From NCBI RefSeq assembly GCF_001974875.1, contig NZ_MTQD01000020.1, positions 23,883 to 87,882 on the forward strand: DNA of 64,000 nt, in the 5' to 3' direction. Position 1 is the first letter of the stretch. Each line of letters opens with the position of its first letter. Of this stretch, positions 54,677-64,000 are shown in pieces. Source of the DNA: Pseudoalteromonas sp. EB27. Lineage in GTDB: Bacteria; Pseudomonadota; Gammaproteobacteria; Enterobacterales; Alteromonadaceae. The notes beneath the pieces are model-generated. The model ran no database searches. It was not told the DNA's origin and saw only the letters and a list, made by a program, of their open reading frames with translations. The translations under genes were made by a program, and so were the position numbers.

Positions 54677-55846
54677 ATGGCCGAATTAGCCGCCACAAGC
54701 ACCTCTAATAACCCTTTAGCGCCTGTTATAGGGCTGTCATTTTTTGCTATCGCATCCGGCTTTTTAATGAGCCTTATTCCACTGTCGTTACCCGCATTCA
54801 AACTCGATGAAAACCTAGCGCCTTGGCTTGCGAGCATTTTTTACTTTGGCTTACTTATTGGCGCAACCACAATAGAGCGCATTGTGGTAAAAATTGGTCA
54901 TCGCTTCGCATTTATATTATTTTTAAGCTTATTAATAGTCAGCGTGCTTGCACAACTTGCACTACCAAATACCGTTAACTGGTTAATTGCACGATTTGTA
55001 GCAGGTGTTGCTGTTGCCGGTGTATTTGTAGTTGTTGAGTCTTGGTTATTAATGACCAATACCGCAAAGTCGCGTGCAAAACGTTTGGGCTTATACATGA
55101 CCTCACTTTATGGGGGCAGCGCGGTTGGTCAACTTGCTATAGGGCCGCTTGGCACCGAAGGTTCAACGCCTTATTTATTTGTAGCCTCGTTATTATTTTT
55201 AGCTATTTTAGCGCCTTTATTAATAACTAAAGGTCAGCCAGAAAAACAACATCTTGAAAAACTACCACTAAAAGAAATAAAATCACTAAGCCACCCAGCT
55301 ATGCTCGGATGCTTAGCATCAGGCTTATTACTGGGCCCTATTTACGGCTTAATGCCTGTTTATATTGCAGCACAGACTGATCAAGCTCAGTACACAGGGA
55401 CACTGATGGCGGTTATTATTTTAGGCGGCATGGTCGTGCAGCCGCTTGTGAGTTACTTATCTACTCGGCTTGAAAAAAGCTTACTGATGGGTATGTTTTG
55501 TTTAGTAGGCGCAGCTGGTGCTGTGGGTATATTACAAGCAAACACTTTAGCAGGATTAATAGTGAGCTACTTAATACTAGGCGCGTGCAGCTTTGCACTT
55601 TACCCGATTGCTATAACACTTGCGTGCGACTCATTGCCAATAGCAAAAATAGTCTCAGCAACTGAGGTCATGCTTCTAAGTTACAGTATTGGCTCGGTAT
55701 TTGGCCCTATGCTTGCTGCCAATTTATCTGATGCATCAAACGGTATTGTGTTTTATTTAGCAGGCTGTTTAATCACTACCTGTATTTATATGTTTATTAA
55801 AAGCATTAAAAATATTCGCGCGGGTAAAACCCCAGTTGCAGGCTAA
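54677..55846 (+). CDS. MFS transporter (YcaD-like)
   Basis: 389 residues and 12 helices. The segments IERIVVKIGHRFAF, VESWLLMTNTAKSRAKRLGLYM and SLYGGSAVGQLAIGPLG match the YcaD-type branch of MFS. Substrate unknown. Its 3' end overlaps the convergent M23 peptidase gene by 4 bp, so no shared terminator lies between. Confidence 0.87.
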   Translation: MAELAATSTSNNPLAPVIGLSFFAIASGFLMSLIPLSLPAFKLDENLAPWLASIFYFGLLIGATTIERIVVKIGHRFAFILFLSLLIVSVLAQLALPNTVNWLIARFVAGVAVAGVFVVVESWLLMTNTAKSRAKRLGLYMTSLYGGSAVGQLAIGPLGTEGSTPYLFVASLLFLAILAPLLITKGQPEKQHLEKLPLKEIKSLSHPAMLGCLASGLLLGPIYGLMPVYIAAQTDQAQYTGTLMAVIILGGMVVQPLVSYLSTRLEKSLLMGMFCLVGAAGAVGILQANTLAGLIVSYLILGACSFALYPIAITLACDSLPIAKIVSATEVMLLSYSIGSVFGPMLAANLSDASNGIVFYLAGCLITTCIYMFIKSIKNIRAGKTPVAG

Positions 55847-56358
55847 TTAGTTTTTAATTTGTCGTGTGGACTCAAAAAAAACATCTTTTTCCAGCCTTGG
55901 CTTTGTGTTGTATAAAGCCATGGCATGGGCACTAACGATAAAATAGAATAATGTACATGAGGCTGCTTCCCTGCGGCATTTCCGGTATCGCCTAGTAACC
56001 CAATTTGACTGTTTATGCTTACAACATCACCTGCACTTACCGAGTAGTCATTTAAATGTGCAAAATAATGTATACGCCATTTAGGCCCAAGCACCGCAAC
56101 CACTTTACCACCACGAGTTAATTCACCTGCAAATATAACAATCCCGTTTGTTGAGGCAACTACAGGAGTGTTCTTTATGCCAAAAATATCAATTCCTTTG
56201 TGCACACCCGACCTGCCCCAAGGCTCATACCAAAATGTATTATGGTTCCAATCTTTAGGTGTAGCACCTTGTACCGGAATCATTATTTTTTCGGGAATTA
56301 GTAAGCCTATAATTAATAAAGTAGCTATTCCAATTGCAATCCACTTAAGTACTTTCAC
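55843..56358 (-). CDS. M23-family peptidase (LytM-like)
   Basis: 171 residues with one N-terminal membrane helix. LytM fold: SGVHKGIDIFGIKNTPVVA supplies the first His/Asp, and GNAAGKQPHVHYSI the HxH motif. Zinc ligands are therefore present. It probably cleaves peptidoglycan cross-bridges or activates amidases in the periplasm. Confidence 0.9.
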   Translation of the reverse strand: MKVLKWIAIGIATLLIIGLLIPEKIMIPVQGATPKDWNHNTFWYEPWGRSGVHKGIDIFGIKNTPVVASTNGIVIFAGELTRGGKVVAVLGPKWRIHYFAHLNDYSVSAGDVVSINSQIGLLGDTGNAAGKQPHVHYSILSLVPMPWLYTTQSQGWKKMFFLSPHDKLKTN

Positions 56359-56447
56359 TGCTCTATCCTTGATATTTAAATAACTTATACTGGTAAATTA
56401 TTAGCCATAGTAACTGAACTCCTCATGAGTCGTATTTATGGTTTTAT

Positions 56448-56717
56448 TTATGGAGTTTTATTTGAATGAAATACCCGACTAACATGTACTAAGCTGATCA
56501 ACTTTAAAACAGGCTTTATAAGTAATTGGGCACTGCCCGCTATAAACAACCATGTGCCACTCTCTACTAATGAGTCATTTAAAAAGAAAAAACTACCAAT
56601 TAAAAACCACACGGCAATCAAAAAATCGTTAAATGCACCCAGCGCTTCATATCGACGCTGGATGGTAATATGCTCTTGCCCTAAATCTAAAATAAACTGG
56701 TTACTGCTGGAGTCCAT
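56448..56717 (-). CDS. YrhK-like domain membrane protein
   Basis: 89 residues. RRYEALGAFNDFLIAVWFLIGSFFFLNDSLVESGTWLFIAGSAQLLIKP matches the YrhK domain, two membrane helices with a short loop. Function unknown. Upstream of M23 gene on the same strand with 90 bp between. Confidence 0.8.
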   Translation of the reverse strand: MDSSSNQFILDLGQEHITIQRRYEALGAFNDFLIAVWFLIGSFFFLNDSLVESGTWLFIAGSAQLLIKPVLKLISLVHVSRVFHSNKTP

Positions 56718-56803
56718 AAGTACTGCTCACTCTTTTATTTCATAATTTTAAAAGCCGGTTTTACAAGCTAAGCCTGCCATACAATAACAAAATTTACGCA
56801 ATA

Positions 56804-56839
56804 AAAAACGTTGGCCAATGCGAATTAGCCAACGTTTTT
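56804..56839. terminator. terminator after the SPFH gene
   Basis: AAAAACGTTGGC / GCCAACGTTTTT with a 12-nt loop. A/T-runs on both sides. Confidence 0.88.
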
Positions 56840-56866
56840 ATTGTTTGTACAATACTTAACTATTGT

Positions 56867-58207
56867 TTATTTTTTATCTTTTTCTAAACGTTTTTTAAGA
56901 CTTAATGCTGCATCAGCGGCTAATAAGCGCATAAATTCAGAGCCATTACTTTGCTCGCCTTGGCTCCCGCCTATTACAATTTCAGGCACTAAACGGCTAT
57001 TGCCTAAACTTGTAAATAAAGCAGTTTGAATTTTAACTTCTGCTTTTAGCGTTTCATCAAATACATACTTTGGATCAAGTGCAGCAGACTTAGCTCTTAA
57101 ACGAGCCTCAGCTAAAACGTCCATACCTAATGCTTCTAAGCGTTGTTGCTTTAAAATCTCTTCTTGTTCTTTTGCAAGCTCGGCTTTTACAGCAACTCGT
57201 TGCTGCGCAGAAATAATGGCATTTGCCTTAATTCGTTCAGCATCAATTTGCTCTTTTATTTTTAGCTTTTCAGATTCAGCACGTTGCTTAGCAATTGCTT
57301 GTTCACCTAAAGCCACTTCGGTACGTGCTTGTTGCTCAGCTTTTTTAAGGTTTTGACGCGCTAGTGCTTCATCTGCAGCTGCTTGCTTTTGCGCTTCAAG
57401 GCGAGCGTTTACTTTGCTTTCGTAGTCAATATCAATAATGCTGGCATCAACTACTGTAATACCATAAGCGCCTAAAATAGGTGCATTACGCAGTGTATTA
57501 CCTTCATCGTCCATTTTAATATTAATAGTGACGCGCTGCTGTTTACTTAAATTACCTAAATCGTCAGATTTATCGCGCTCACCGGTACTAATAATTTGTT
57601 CAGTAACAAAAATACCGTTGGTTAATTGATCAGCAAAATCTTGGCTTAATTGACCATTACCACCAGAGTAATGTTGCTCTACCGACATCATACGCGCCGA
57701 TGCTTTTACATTTTCAGTGGTAGCACGCATTAATAAATTAGATATTAATGTTTCTTGTGAACCAAACTCTTCGTGTATTTTAAGTAAACCACGTAGAGCA
57801 CCCGATTCTGCTGCTGGTACATTGCCTGGCAATCTAAAACGAGAAACACCGCGTGCGCCACCCGTTGTCGTATCTAAAAATCGAATGGGTATTAGCGGTA
57901 CAATTGCGCTTGCTGTTGCGCCTGCGTCACCCGTAAAATTAATCGAAATTACTTTTTTATAAGCCGATGTAGTACCAAACGCTTTTAAATAAGGGCCGGC
58001 TTGATTTATTACGGTTAAGTTACCTGTAAAAGCCGATTGATGGACTAAACGCTCATCAGCTTCATTCCATGAAACAACTTGCGATGTCAGCGTTGCAATT
58101 ACCGCTAATACAACAACAATTGATGAAACAACAATTACATTACGACGACCAAATCGACTCATAAATGAGCCACTTTTTACTGCTGGGACTGCTTTTTCGC
58201 TATCCAT
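56867..58207 (-). CDS. SPFH/Band 7 domain membrane protein
   Basis: 446 residues. A transmembrane helix (about 25-45) is followed by an SPFH domain (about 45-245), then a long Ala/Glu/Lys/Gln coiled coil (about 270-375, NARLEAQKQAAADEALARQNL onward) as in prohibitin or HflK-type proteins. Such proteins form oligomeric membrane scaffolds; the partner is unknown. Its start overlaps the end of the small membrane gene upstream by 8 bp, so they are coupled. Confidence 0.85.
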   Translation of the reverse strand: MDSEKAVPAVKSGSFMSRFGRRNVIVVSSIVVVLAVIATLTSQVVSWNEADERLVHQSAFTGNLTVINQAGPYLKAFGTTSAYKKVISINFTGDAGATASAIVPLIPIRFLDTTTGGARGVSRFRLPGNVPAAESGALRGLLKIHEEFGSQETLISNLLMRATTENVKASARMMSVEQHYSGGNGQLSQDFADQLTNGIFVTEQIISTGERDKSDDLGNLSKQQRVTINIKMDDEGNTLRNAPILGAYGITVVDASIIDIDYESKVNARLEAQKQAAADEALARQNLKKAEQQARTEVALGEQAIAKQRAESEKLKIKEQIDAERIKANAIISAQQRVAVKAELAKEQEEILKQQRLEALGMDVLAEARLRAKSAALDPKYVFDETLKAEVKIQTALFTSLGNSRLVPEIVIGGSQGEQSNGSEFMRLLAADAALSLKKRLEKDKK

Positions 58208-58538
58208 TTTTACTACTCTCCATGTTTAATTTCTTTTTAACAAAGTAAATAATTTCCTGTTCACTCAAATGTGCGCAAAAGCTACCAGAGCGATGTAACT
58301 CAACAAATGTTGCAAGGATTTCTTCTTTACCTTTTGCTGTTTTATCTTGGTTTTCTTGTGTTTGATTTTTTTCTGTTAGTTGAGTGATTAAATCATCCAC
58401 TATCGTGTCTTTATCAAACAGTACGTTGTATTCCTTGGATTTTCTTACCCGACTTTTATGTACGTTGCTGTAAATTACATAAAGTGCAACGCATAAAATA
58501 ATAACCAGTAAACTTAACCCAATAATATAAAAAATCAT
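58200..58538 (-). CDS. small membrane-anchored hypothetical protein
   Basis: 112 residues. One N-terminal helix (3-23) and a charged soluble tail (EKNQTQENQDKTAKGKEE). No family recognised. Overlaps the SPFH gene by 8 bp and probably works with it. Confidence 0.65.
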   Translation of the reverse strand: MIFYIIGLSLLVIILCVALYVIYSNVHKSRVRKSKEYNVLFDKDTIVDDLITQLTEKNQTQENQDKTAKGKEEILATFVELHRSGSFCAHLSEQEIIYFVKKKLNMESSKNG

Positions 58539-58708
58539 AAGCTCTACTTAAATTAGTTTAAATACTTAACGAGCAATAACAATTGTAAGCACTGCTTAAC
58601 AAATGTTAACCCAGTAATTTTACAGTAAACCCGAGTAAAAAACAGATTAAAAATAAAGTTCAGCAGGTATATAGTAAAAACCGCACGTAAAAGTAAGCTT
58701 TTTTGAAC

Positions 58709-58744
58709 AAAAAAATGCATGTCAGTTATTAACTGACAGGCATT
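58709..58744 (-). terminator. terminator after the large lipoprotein gene
   Basis: TGTCAGTTA / TAACTGACA stem with outer ATGC / GCAT pairs, then a T-run on the minus strand. Confidence 0.85.
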
Positions 58745-58774
58745 AAACTAATATTTATTAAAGTGCTTTTTAAA

Positions 58775-60268
58775 TTATTCGCATTGCACCCAATCAACAC
58801 CATTTTCACCGCACTCATGCAGCATTGTTCCATCTTCTTGGCGGGTATCTCTAAACCATTTCCCTTCAATTGTTTTCGTAATACGTACGTTATCTGTGGT
58901 TTTGTATTTACGCCAAAAGCTAGCATCAATAGATGTTTCGTCATCAAACTTATAGGGCATAGCAGCGAGTACAGTAACTAAATCTTGAGTTTCTAAATCA
59001 GCAGCTTTGTCTTTAACATTTACCCAATTAGATAATGTTTGAAAATCGGCATTTTCTTCTCTAAAGGCAAAGTCAGTTTGATAAAACGATCCTGACTCAG
59101 TATAGCTAATGCTAAAACCTCGCTCGAACGGTGTATCTAAATTAGCACTAACGCATTCATCTGCTGCAGGAAAGTTAACCGATGGGCTTGTATTATCAAC
59201 GCCATAAAGCACATTGCTTTGCTCAAAACTAACGTTCTCAATGCTAGAGCATCGGTAAGTACGATCGGCGTTAATGTAAACATCGTCTCTAACTGTTAAT
59301 TTTCCATTTAATGATTCTTCGCCCCAAGGCGTATCTGTTGAATCCAATCGAGACAAAATAACGTCAATTGTGTCGAGTTCGTCTGTATTTTGAAGCTTTA
59401 CTTGCTCATAAATAAGCTCAGCGCCTGCAAAAATAACTTTGTCGCGGTACCATGCATTTTCAAACCCATACTCTGCATCTTTTGCTGTGTCTTGGTAAAT
59501 AACTGCTCTTACTTCTTCTGCATCAGGAAACTGAGCATCTAGCTCTTGCTTGAATTTATAGGCAGCTTTTAGTCCTTTAACAATTGCTTGTGCTCTGTCG
59601 TAAGCATCACTGTCACTATTGGCAATAAAATCTGAGTACATTTGTTCAGTAGACAAATTATAATGCGCTACCAAGTTTTGCATAACATTTGTTATTTCGC
59701 TTTGAAGATTTGCAAGTAACTCAGTATTTTCTTTGAGTGCATCACAACTTAAATTATTGCTACCAACTTTTTGTAATTGAAGGCTCAATTGCTCCCAAAT
59801 AACGGTTGTTAAAGGTGATATATTTCGAATGTCTTCATCAGTTAAAGCCTCAATTGAGGGCGGAAATGACATTTGATACGCTTGTGTTACCTCTCCTAAA
59901 TCCTCGTCAATTGCGCCAACAGGTACATCAACATACATAGTTGAATACGGCACACACAGCGCCTGCTCTTCTGTAAAATTAAAACTATAATTACCCGATT
60001 CTTCAGAGACTACAGAAGGTTCTGTTTGCTCGTCAAAAGTACCATCGCCATCAATATCTAGCCATACTATTGCACCAGATACATAGCCATCAATAACCTT
60101 TCCAGTAAGAGAGATAGTGTTAACTTCTACGGGATCTACTTTTATAGGATCAGGCTTAGCTACAACTGGCTCTACAACGACCACTTTATCATCGCCACCG
60201 CCGCCACATCCAACAAGGCCTAGCGTAAACGCTAATGAAATAGCTAACTGACTTTTTTTAAAAAACAT
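58775..60268 (-). CDS. large lipoprotein with a Ca-binding-like loop
   Basis: 497 residues. Signal with lipobox LVGC (Cys21) followed by a GGGG tether. A beta-type segment VIDGYVSGAIVWLDIDGDGTFDEQTEP includes DIDGDG, typical of calcium-binding loops in surface proteins. The rest is helical and acidic with no known family. Stand-alone. Confidence 0.75.
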   Translation of the reverse strand: MFFKKSQLAISLAFTLGLVGCGGGGDDKVVVVEPVVAKPDPIKVDPVEVNTISLTGKVIDGYVSGAIVWLDIDGDGTFDEQTEPSVVSEESGNYSFNFTEEQALCVPYSTMYVDVPVGAIDEDLGEVTQAYQMSFPPSIEALTDEDIRNISPLTTVIWEQLSLQLQKVGSNNLSCDALKENTELLANLQSEITNVMQNLVAHYNLSTEQMYSDFIANSDSDAYDRAQAIVKGLKAAYKFKQELDAQFPDAEEVRAVIYQDTAKDAEYGFENAWYRDKVIFAGAELIYEQVKLQNTDELDTIDVILSRLDSTDTPWGEESLNGKLTVRDDVYINADRTYRCSSIENVSFEQSNVLYGVDNTSPSVNFPAADECVSANLDTPFERGFSISYTESGSFYQTDFAFREENADFQTLSNWVNVKDKAADLETQDLVTVLAAMPYKFDDETSIDASFWRKYKTTDNVRITKTIEGKWFRDTRQEDGTMLHECGENGVDWVQCE

Positions 60269-60631
60269 ACAAAGACTTCCTTTTTTGCACTTTAATTATT
60301 ATTAAAAATCATATTGTTATAAATTAAATAAATAGATTTAAACAACAGAAATTTATTGAATTTTTATGGGGGGATGGCAACAAGTTAACATGCCCTGTAC
60401 CTATATAATGACACGCCATGTTAAGTTTAGCTTTTACATTTGTTAATTAAATATAACTAATACCAGTTATTATTGACTAATATGGACTGCAAGTGCCTAG
60501 AGTAAAGGGCTCAAGTGATGACCGAGTTTTGTAAACGAATGTATATTACACATGGGTTGGTTTAGAGCGCTGCGATGACTATAAAACAATTATATAAGCA
60601 AACCATCTGTATTTTTGATTAGCTTCTAAAA
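60269..60631. other. intergenic region
   Basis: AT-rich, no gene or strong structure. A G-run (TGGGGGGATGG) near 60366 is the only unusual feature. Confidence 0.4.
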
Positions 60632-60658
60632 GCAAAAAGCCACCTAAATAAGGTGGCT
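60632..60658 (-). terminator. terminator after the pilY1-like gene
   Basis: AGCCACCT / AGGTGGCT with AAATA loop, T-run on the minus strand. Confidence 0.88.
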
Positions 60659-60679
60659 AAAGCTTATAGTATCGTATTA

Positions 60680-63600
60680 TTAATTTGCCTGACTATCGTT
60701 TTCTTCGCGTTTATAAATATACGTTTGCTGAGTTTTGAAGCCAAAACCAATTGGTTCAGCGCCATTTACTAGCTTAACTTTTCCATCTTCAATATTTAAA
60801 TTTGGTCCAAGTATTTCAATAGCTTTTATTGGCTTATCAGAACCCTCAATCCCAGGGCCTATTAAATAAAACTGACTAATTTGCGTTACATCCGTTTCAT
60901 CATCCCAATCGCACTTACCATTGGCATCACTATCTTCACACGAAGGTCCTTCTCCAAAAAATAGTTGTGGTGTATCTGGTACATCATTACTTGTTGCAAA
61001 TTTCACATCGTCATAAACCTTCGTTCCGTAATGCAAATGAAAGGCATAAAGCGACCCACCGCCACCTGTTAACGAGCATTGGTTTTGAGTTGATGAGGAA
61101 GATGCGGGCGTAAAGGAAGTAAAGTAAGCAACCCCACCAACGACTGTAGCTGCAGCAAGGGACTTCTCACCTGTCCCTAATTCATATCGCCACCCTTTAA
61201 ATTCAGCTAACTTAACTTCAAGGTTAACAAACTTATCAACGTCATCAAGTGCGTTACCAAATGGGTCTTCATTCATTTTCATTAAATCATCTGGCACTAT
61301 TGGATCTGGAAATTCAGTAAATATTTTTGTTAAGGTGTTTTCATCACGGATCATATAAAGCTGATCTTGCTCATTAGTAGCAAGTGGGTTTGAGCGGTTT
61401 CCGCTGCCTATCACAATTGCGTCGTACGGGGTGTCTAAACGAGTCGTGATCATTTCACCATCATAATTGGTCTTAGTAACTTTACTAAACAGCGTTCTAG
61501 CAACTAACGGTTTATAAAAAAAACGTCTGTCTTGTGACGCTAATGTACTGCCAAGCTCCGCAAGTTTAAAGTGAGTAATCTCATCTTCATCATCGGTGGG
61601 AATATCTACACGCCAAATATTACCGCCAGTATCGGTTGCATAAATTCGGTCAATATACCCATCGTAATCTGAGTCAAGCGTAGTTACATCCGCTGCAATA
61701 CTGTGCTCACCGGTAAAACCATGTTCATCTGGAGTGAGCGCCCATACCTTTTCGCCAGTTTTAGCATTAACAATGTAAATACCTAGCCCGGTTTCATCTG
61801 TTGTTCTAATCGCATTATCTTTGTTTGTATCGTAGCCTGCGCCAAATATCAGCAATGGATCCTCACCAAACGCTTTAATATACGCAATTTGGGGCTTAGA
61901 CCATGTTTGTGCTAAATATTTAAATTCTTCAGAGCCACCAACAATTGGCTTATTCCATAATTTTTTAGGTTTATCTGGGTCACTTATATCCAGGCCGTAG
62001 TAATTTTTACCGCCTCGGCGCATGCCTGTAAATGCCCAAACTTCATCGCCCTCACTTGCTTTAACAACGCCATCATTTAAACCATCAGTGTTTAAACTTT
62101 TATTATTAAAGAACACACTTATAGGGCCATCCATGCCATACACTTTTGTATTTGCGAGATTACTCCGCAAAGCCGGAATGTTTTTTAATAAGGCTGCAGG
62201 TGTAAAAGCCCACCTTTCTTCAACTGTATCGCCTTTGTCTTCAAACATATGTAAAAAGCCGGCATTGGTACCAACAAGTATATGAATACTTCCATCGCCG
62301 TAATCTATAGATACCGGTTTTGAATGCAAAGGGTCGCCAAAAATATTGATTCGCTGATCGACTGATGAGTCATCTCCATCTTCATTATCAACATCAACTC
62401 CTCGTGCCCAGCTAATATCATCTTCCTCTAAAGTTAACCCAATATTAGGAATCAAATCAGGGGCAAGATCGGTAACGGTACTTGTCGCTAAATTTAAAAT
62501 GGTTTGTACTTTATCAAAAGTAAAATCAATAATACTGCCCGTTTTATCTATGTAAATTTTACGACTATCAGGGTCTAGGGTTGATAAAAGTAAATTTACG
62601 CCCCCCTGAGCTACTAAATTACCGTCTGCAGGCTTATTAGTTGGCAGCCAAAAAGTTCGTGCTTTTTCATCAATCAACCCATTATTATCTAAAGCTATTT
62701 TATCAGTTGAATCTACAATATTTGCACCAGACACTTTAAGCTTTTTTAAATTCCCGCTCCAGCGTGCGCCTGTTTCTGGGTAAAACATCGCAAAATAAAT
62801 TGACTCTCGGCTACGAGTTTGGTCAACATTGTTACTTGCTACCGTAGGAGATGAAAAACTATCGTTAACTTCGCGTATTTTCGATATTGTATTATTAAGC
62901 GCTTCAGAAAGTTCAGTTGATGTATCTGCATGTAAGTACTCGCCTCCTCCCAATAAAGCGGTTTTTTCTAATAGTTTTTTACCATTTGTACTCATGCCAC
63001 TACCAAAGCCGATAGTAAAAACTCGCCCAGTATCGGCAACCTCTGGCGTGGTGTCGTACAAGTCCACCTCAACATCTCTTGTACCATGTATTATTTGAGC
63101 TAAAGCAGCCAAATAGCTATTACTTGTAGTACTAGGATATGAACCAAAAGTAGATTTGTATAAAGCTCTTATATCATCATTTCGGGTAATATCTTGTGTC
63201 GGATCACCATCAGTCATTAATATTAAGCTAATTGAGTTATCACAACGCTCATCTGCACCAACAGCCTGTTGAAATGGAGAAACATAACGAGGTATATCAC
63301 TACCACTTTGCTCTCTCTCAATCGTAGTATCTCGTTTGTCCGTATTTTGCCCATACCAAACCGTCTGCCCCGTCATATATAGGTAAGCTTCCCATAACGT
63401 CTCAGTGATAGGTGTATTCCCGCTAGCAGGCAGCTTTTTCATTTGATCCAATATTTTATCATGTGAGGAGCCTAGGCCAGCCATAACATAACCACCATCA
63501 TTGCCATTAAAACGCATTAAACCAAAATCAATCGAGCTGTTATCATTTACTAATTGGGTCATCGCGCTTATACCAGCATCGATTTTTTTAGGGCCCCCAT

Positions 63601-63772
63601 TAGGCAGCTTAGTCTTCATACTTCCTGATGTATCAAACACAATAAGCACGCGAGGGTTTTCGTCGGTTTCAACATTATGGTTTACGTATAGTTCTATATC
63701 TTCGGCAAATACAGAAAGGCTAATACCCACCCCGAATAACAAGGCAGCTATTTTTTTTAGTTTGAATTGCAT
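60680..63772 (-). CDS. PilY1-type type IV pilus tip/assembly protein
   Basis: 1030 residues. Signal peptide (to about 23, SVFA). An N-terminal von Willebrand A domain has MIDAS motif DTSGSM at 47-52 and LMTDGDPT. The C-terminal part is a PilY1 beta-propeller (about 480-900) with GDPLHSKP, VGTNAGFLHMFED and GVADYD-like Ca loops (DTNKDNAIRTTDE). PilY1 proteins support pilus extension, adhesion and surface sensing. The minor pilin genes usually beside it would lie outside or elsewhere; the last 228 bp of the window hold no gene. Confidence 0.9.
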   Translation of the reverse strand: MQFKLKKIAALLFGVGISLSVFAEDIELYVNHNVETDENPRVLIVFDTSGSMKTKLPNGGPKKIDAGISAMTQLVNDNSSIDFGLMRFNGNDGGYVMAGLGSSHDKILDQMKKLPASGNTPITETLWEAYLYMTGQTVWYGQNTDKRDTTIEREQSGSDIPRYVSPFQQAVGADERCDNSISLILMTDGDPTQDITRNDDIRALYKSTFGSYPSTTSNSYLAALAQIIHGTRDVEVDLYDTTPEVADTGRVFTIGFGSGMSTNGKKLLEKTALLGGGEYLHADTSTELSEALNNTISKIREVNDSFSSPTVASNNVDQTRSRESIYFAMFYPETGARWSGNLKKLKVSGANIVDSTDKIALDNNGLIDEKARTFWLPTNKPADGNLVAQGGVNLLLSTLDPDSRKIYIDKTGSIIDFTFDKVQTILNLATSTVTDLAPDLIPNIGLTLEEDDISWARGVDVDNEDGDDSSVDQRINIFGDPLHSKPVSIDYGDGSIHILVGTNAGFLHMFEDKGDTVEERWAFTPAALLKNIPALRSNLANTKVYGMDGPISVFFNNKSLNTDGLNDGVVKASEGDEVWAFTGMRRGGKNYYGLDISDPDKPKKLWNKPIVGGSEEFKYLAQTWSKPQIAYIKAFGEDPLLIFGAGYDTNKDNAIRTTDETGLGIYIVNAKTGEKVWALTPDEHGFTGEHSIAADVTTLDSDYDGYIDRIYATDTGGNIWRVDIPTDDEDEITHFKLAELGSTLASQDRRFFYKPLVARTLFSKVTKTNYDGEMITTRLDTPYDAIVIGSGNRSNPLATNEQDQLYMIRDENTLTKIFTEFPDPIVPDDLMKMNEDPFGNALDDVDKFVNLEVKLAEFKGWRYELGTGEKSLAAATVVGGVAYFTSFTPASSSSTQNQCSLTGGGGSLYAFHLHYGTKVYDDVKFATSNDVPDTPQLFFGEGPSCEDSDANGKCDWDDETDVTQISQFYLIGPGIEGSDKPIKAIEILGPNLNIEDGKVKLVNGAEPIGFGFKTQQTYIYKREENDSQAN

Positions 63773-64000
63773 TTTTAAATCCCTTTATTTGCGCTTTTTA
63801 TTTTTATTGCGCAAGTTAATAACTACTCTATTCCGTGTTTAATTATTAGTAATATGGAGGTGGGACTAAAAATTAAAACAAAGGTAATATCTAGCTATTT
63901 ATCACAAAACAGTGATTAGCATTCACATCTCGTTAATACTATAAAATATATATCATTTCGATTTTTAAATAAAAACAGACTAAAGTCAAAGGTATTAGGT

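Noticed and set aside
60361..60600. Possible third 162-bp repeat (ATACCAGTTATT start)
   Set aside because: The inner hairpin and matching right end are absent.
1..64000. CRISPR arrays, tRNA and rRNA genes
   Set aside because: No regularly spaced short repeats or tRNA/rRNA-like stretches were noticed on reading; no model could be run.

Overview
The window looks like chromosomal DNA of a marine gammaproteobacterium close to Pseudoalteromonas. The DNA is AT-rich, large TonB-dependent receptors and secreted lipoprotein hydrolases are prominent, and the two family-GH3 glucan exohydrolases have the layout of the ExoP enzymes of that genus. This is a by-eye judgement; no database search was possible.

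The core of the window is two paralogous beta-glucan/beta-glucoside utilisation loci. Locus A (3.9-11.8 kb) has a GH3 lipoprotein and a FucP-like sugar symporter on the minus strand. Diverging from them are a GH1 beta-glucosidase, a GPH-family symporter and a LacI-type regulator. Locus B (38.9-52.3 kb) repeats the GH3 / GH1-GPH-LacI plan and adds an outer-membrane TonB-dependent receptor with two flavin-dependent halogenase-like proteins. The inferred flow is: outer-membrane uptake by the receptor, trimming by GH3 outside the cytoplasm, import by the symporters, hydrolysis by GH1, and control by each locus's own LacI protein. Locus B carries four TGGAAGCGCTTCC[A/T] operators. Locus A carries a related but different operator, TGTAAGCGCTTTCA, and the two regulators differ at a predicted operator-reading residue.

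Left of locus A are an amine oxidase fragment, an AI-2E-type permease, a TIGR01777 epimerase and a diguanylate cyclase. Between the loci lie housekeeping genes: a Bax-like glucosaminidase, a dGTPase, prolyl oligopeptidase, ilvE, a desaturase with its reductase, and a PQQ sugar dehydrogenase. One TonB receptor (18.2-20.7 kb) is followed by a small insert encoding a lipoprotein and an M15-type peptidase. The insert is bracketed by two 82-bp copies of the receptor's own 3' end.

The 28.7-34.1 kb stretch is accessory and mosaic. It holds an IS110 element with a probable bridge RNA, small cassette-like genes on one strand with at least one integron attC-like site, a frameshifted gene, a roughly 395-bp direct duplication and the 3' remnant of a group II intron. 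To its right is a minus-strand run (GNAT, DUF2238, SDR, Mpo1-like, Crp/Fnr and others). The right end carries a LysR/SbtA-type bicarbonate transporter pair, an MFS permease, an M23 peptidase, an SPFH protein, a large lipoprotein and a PilY1-type pilus protein.

Two kinds of structured intergenic repeat occur: a 162-bp element present twice, whose central hairpin shows compensatory changes, and a 266-bp element with nested inverted repeats. No rRNA, tRNA or CRISPR array was seen.
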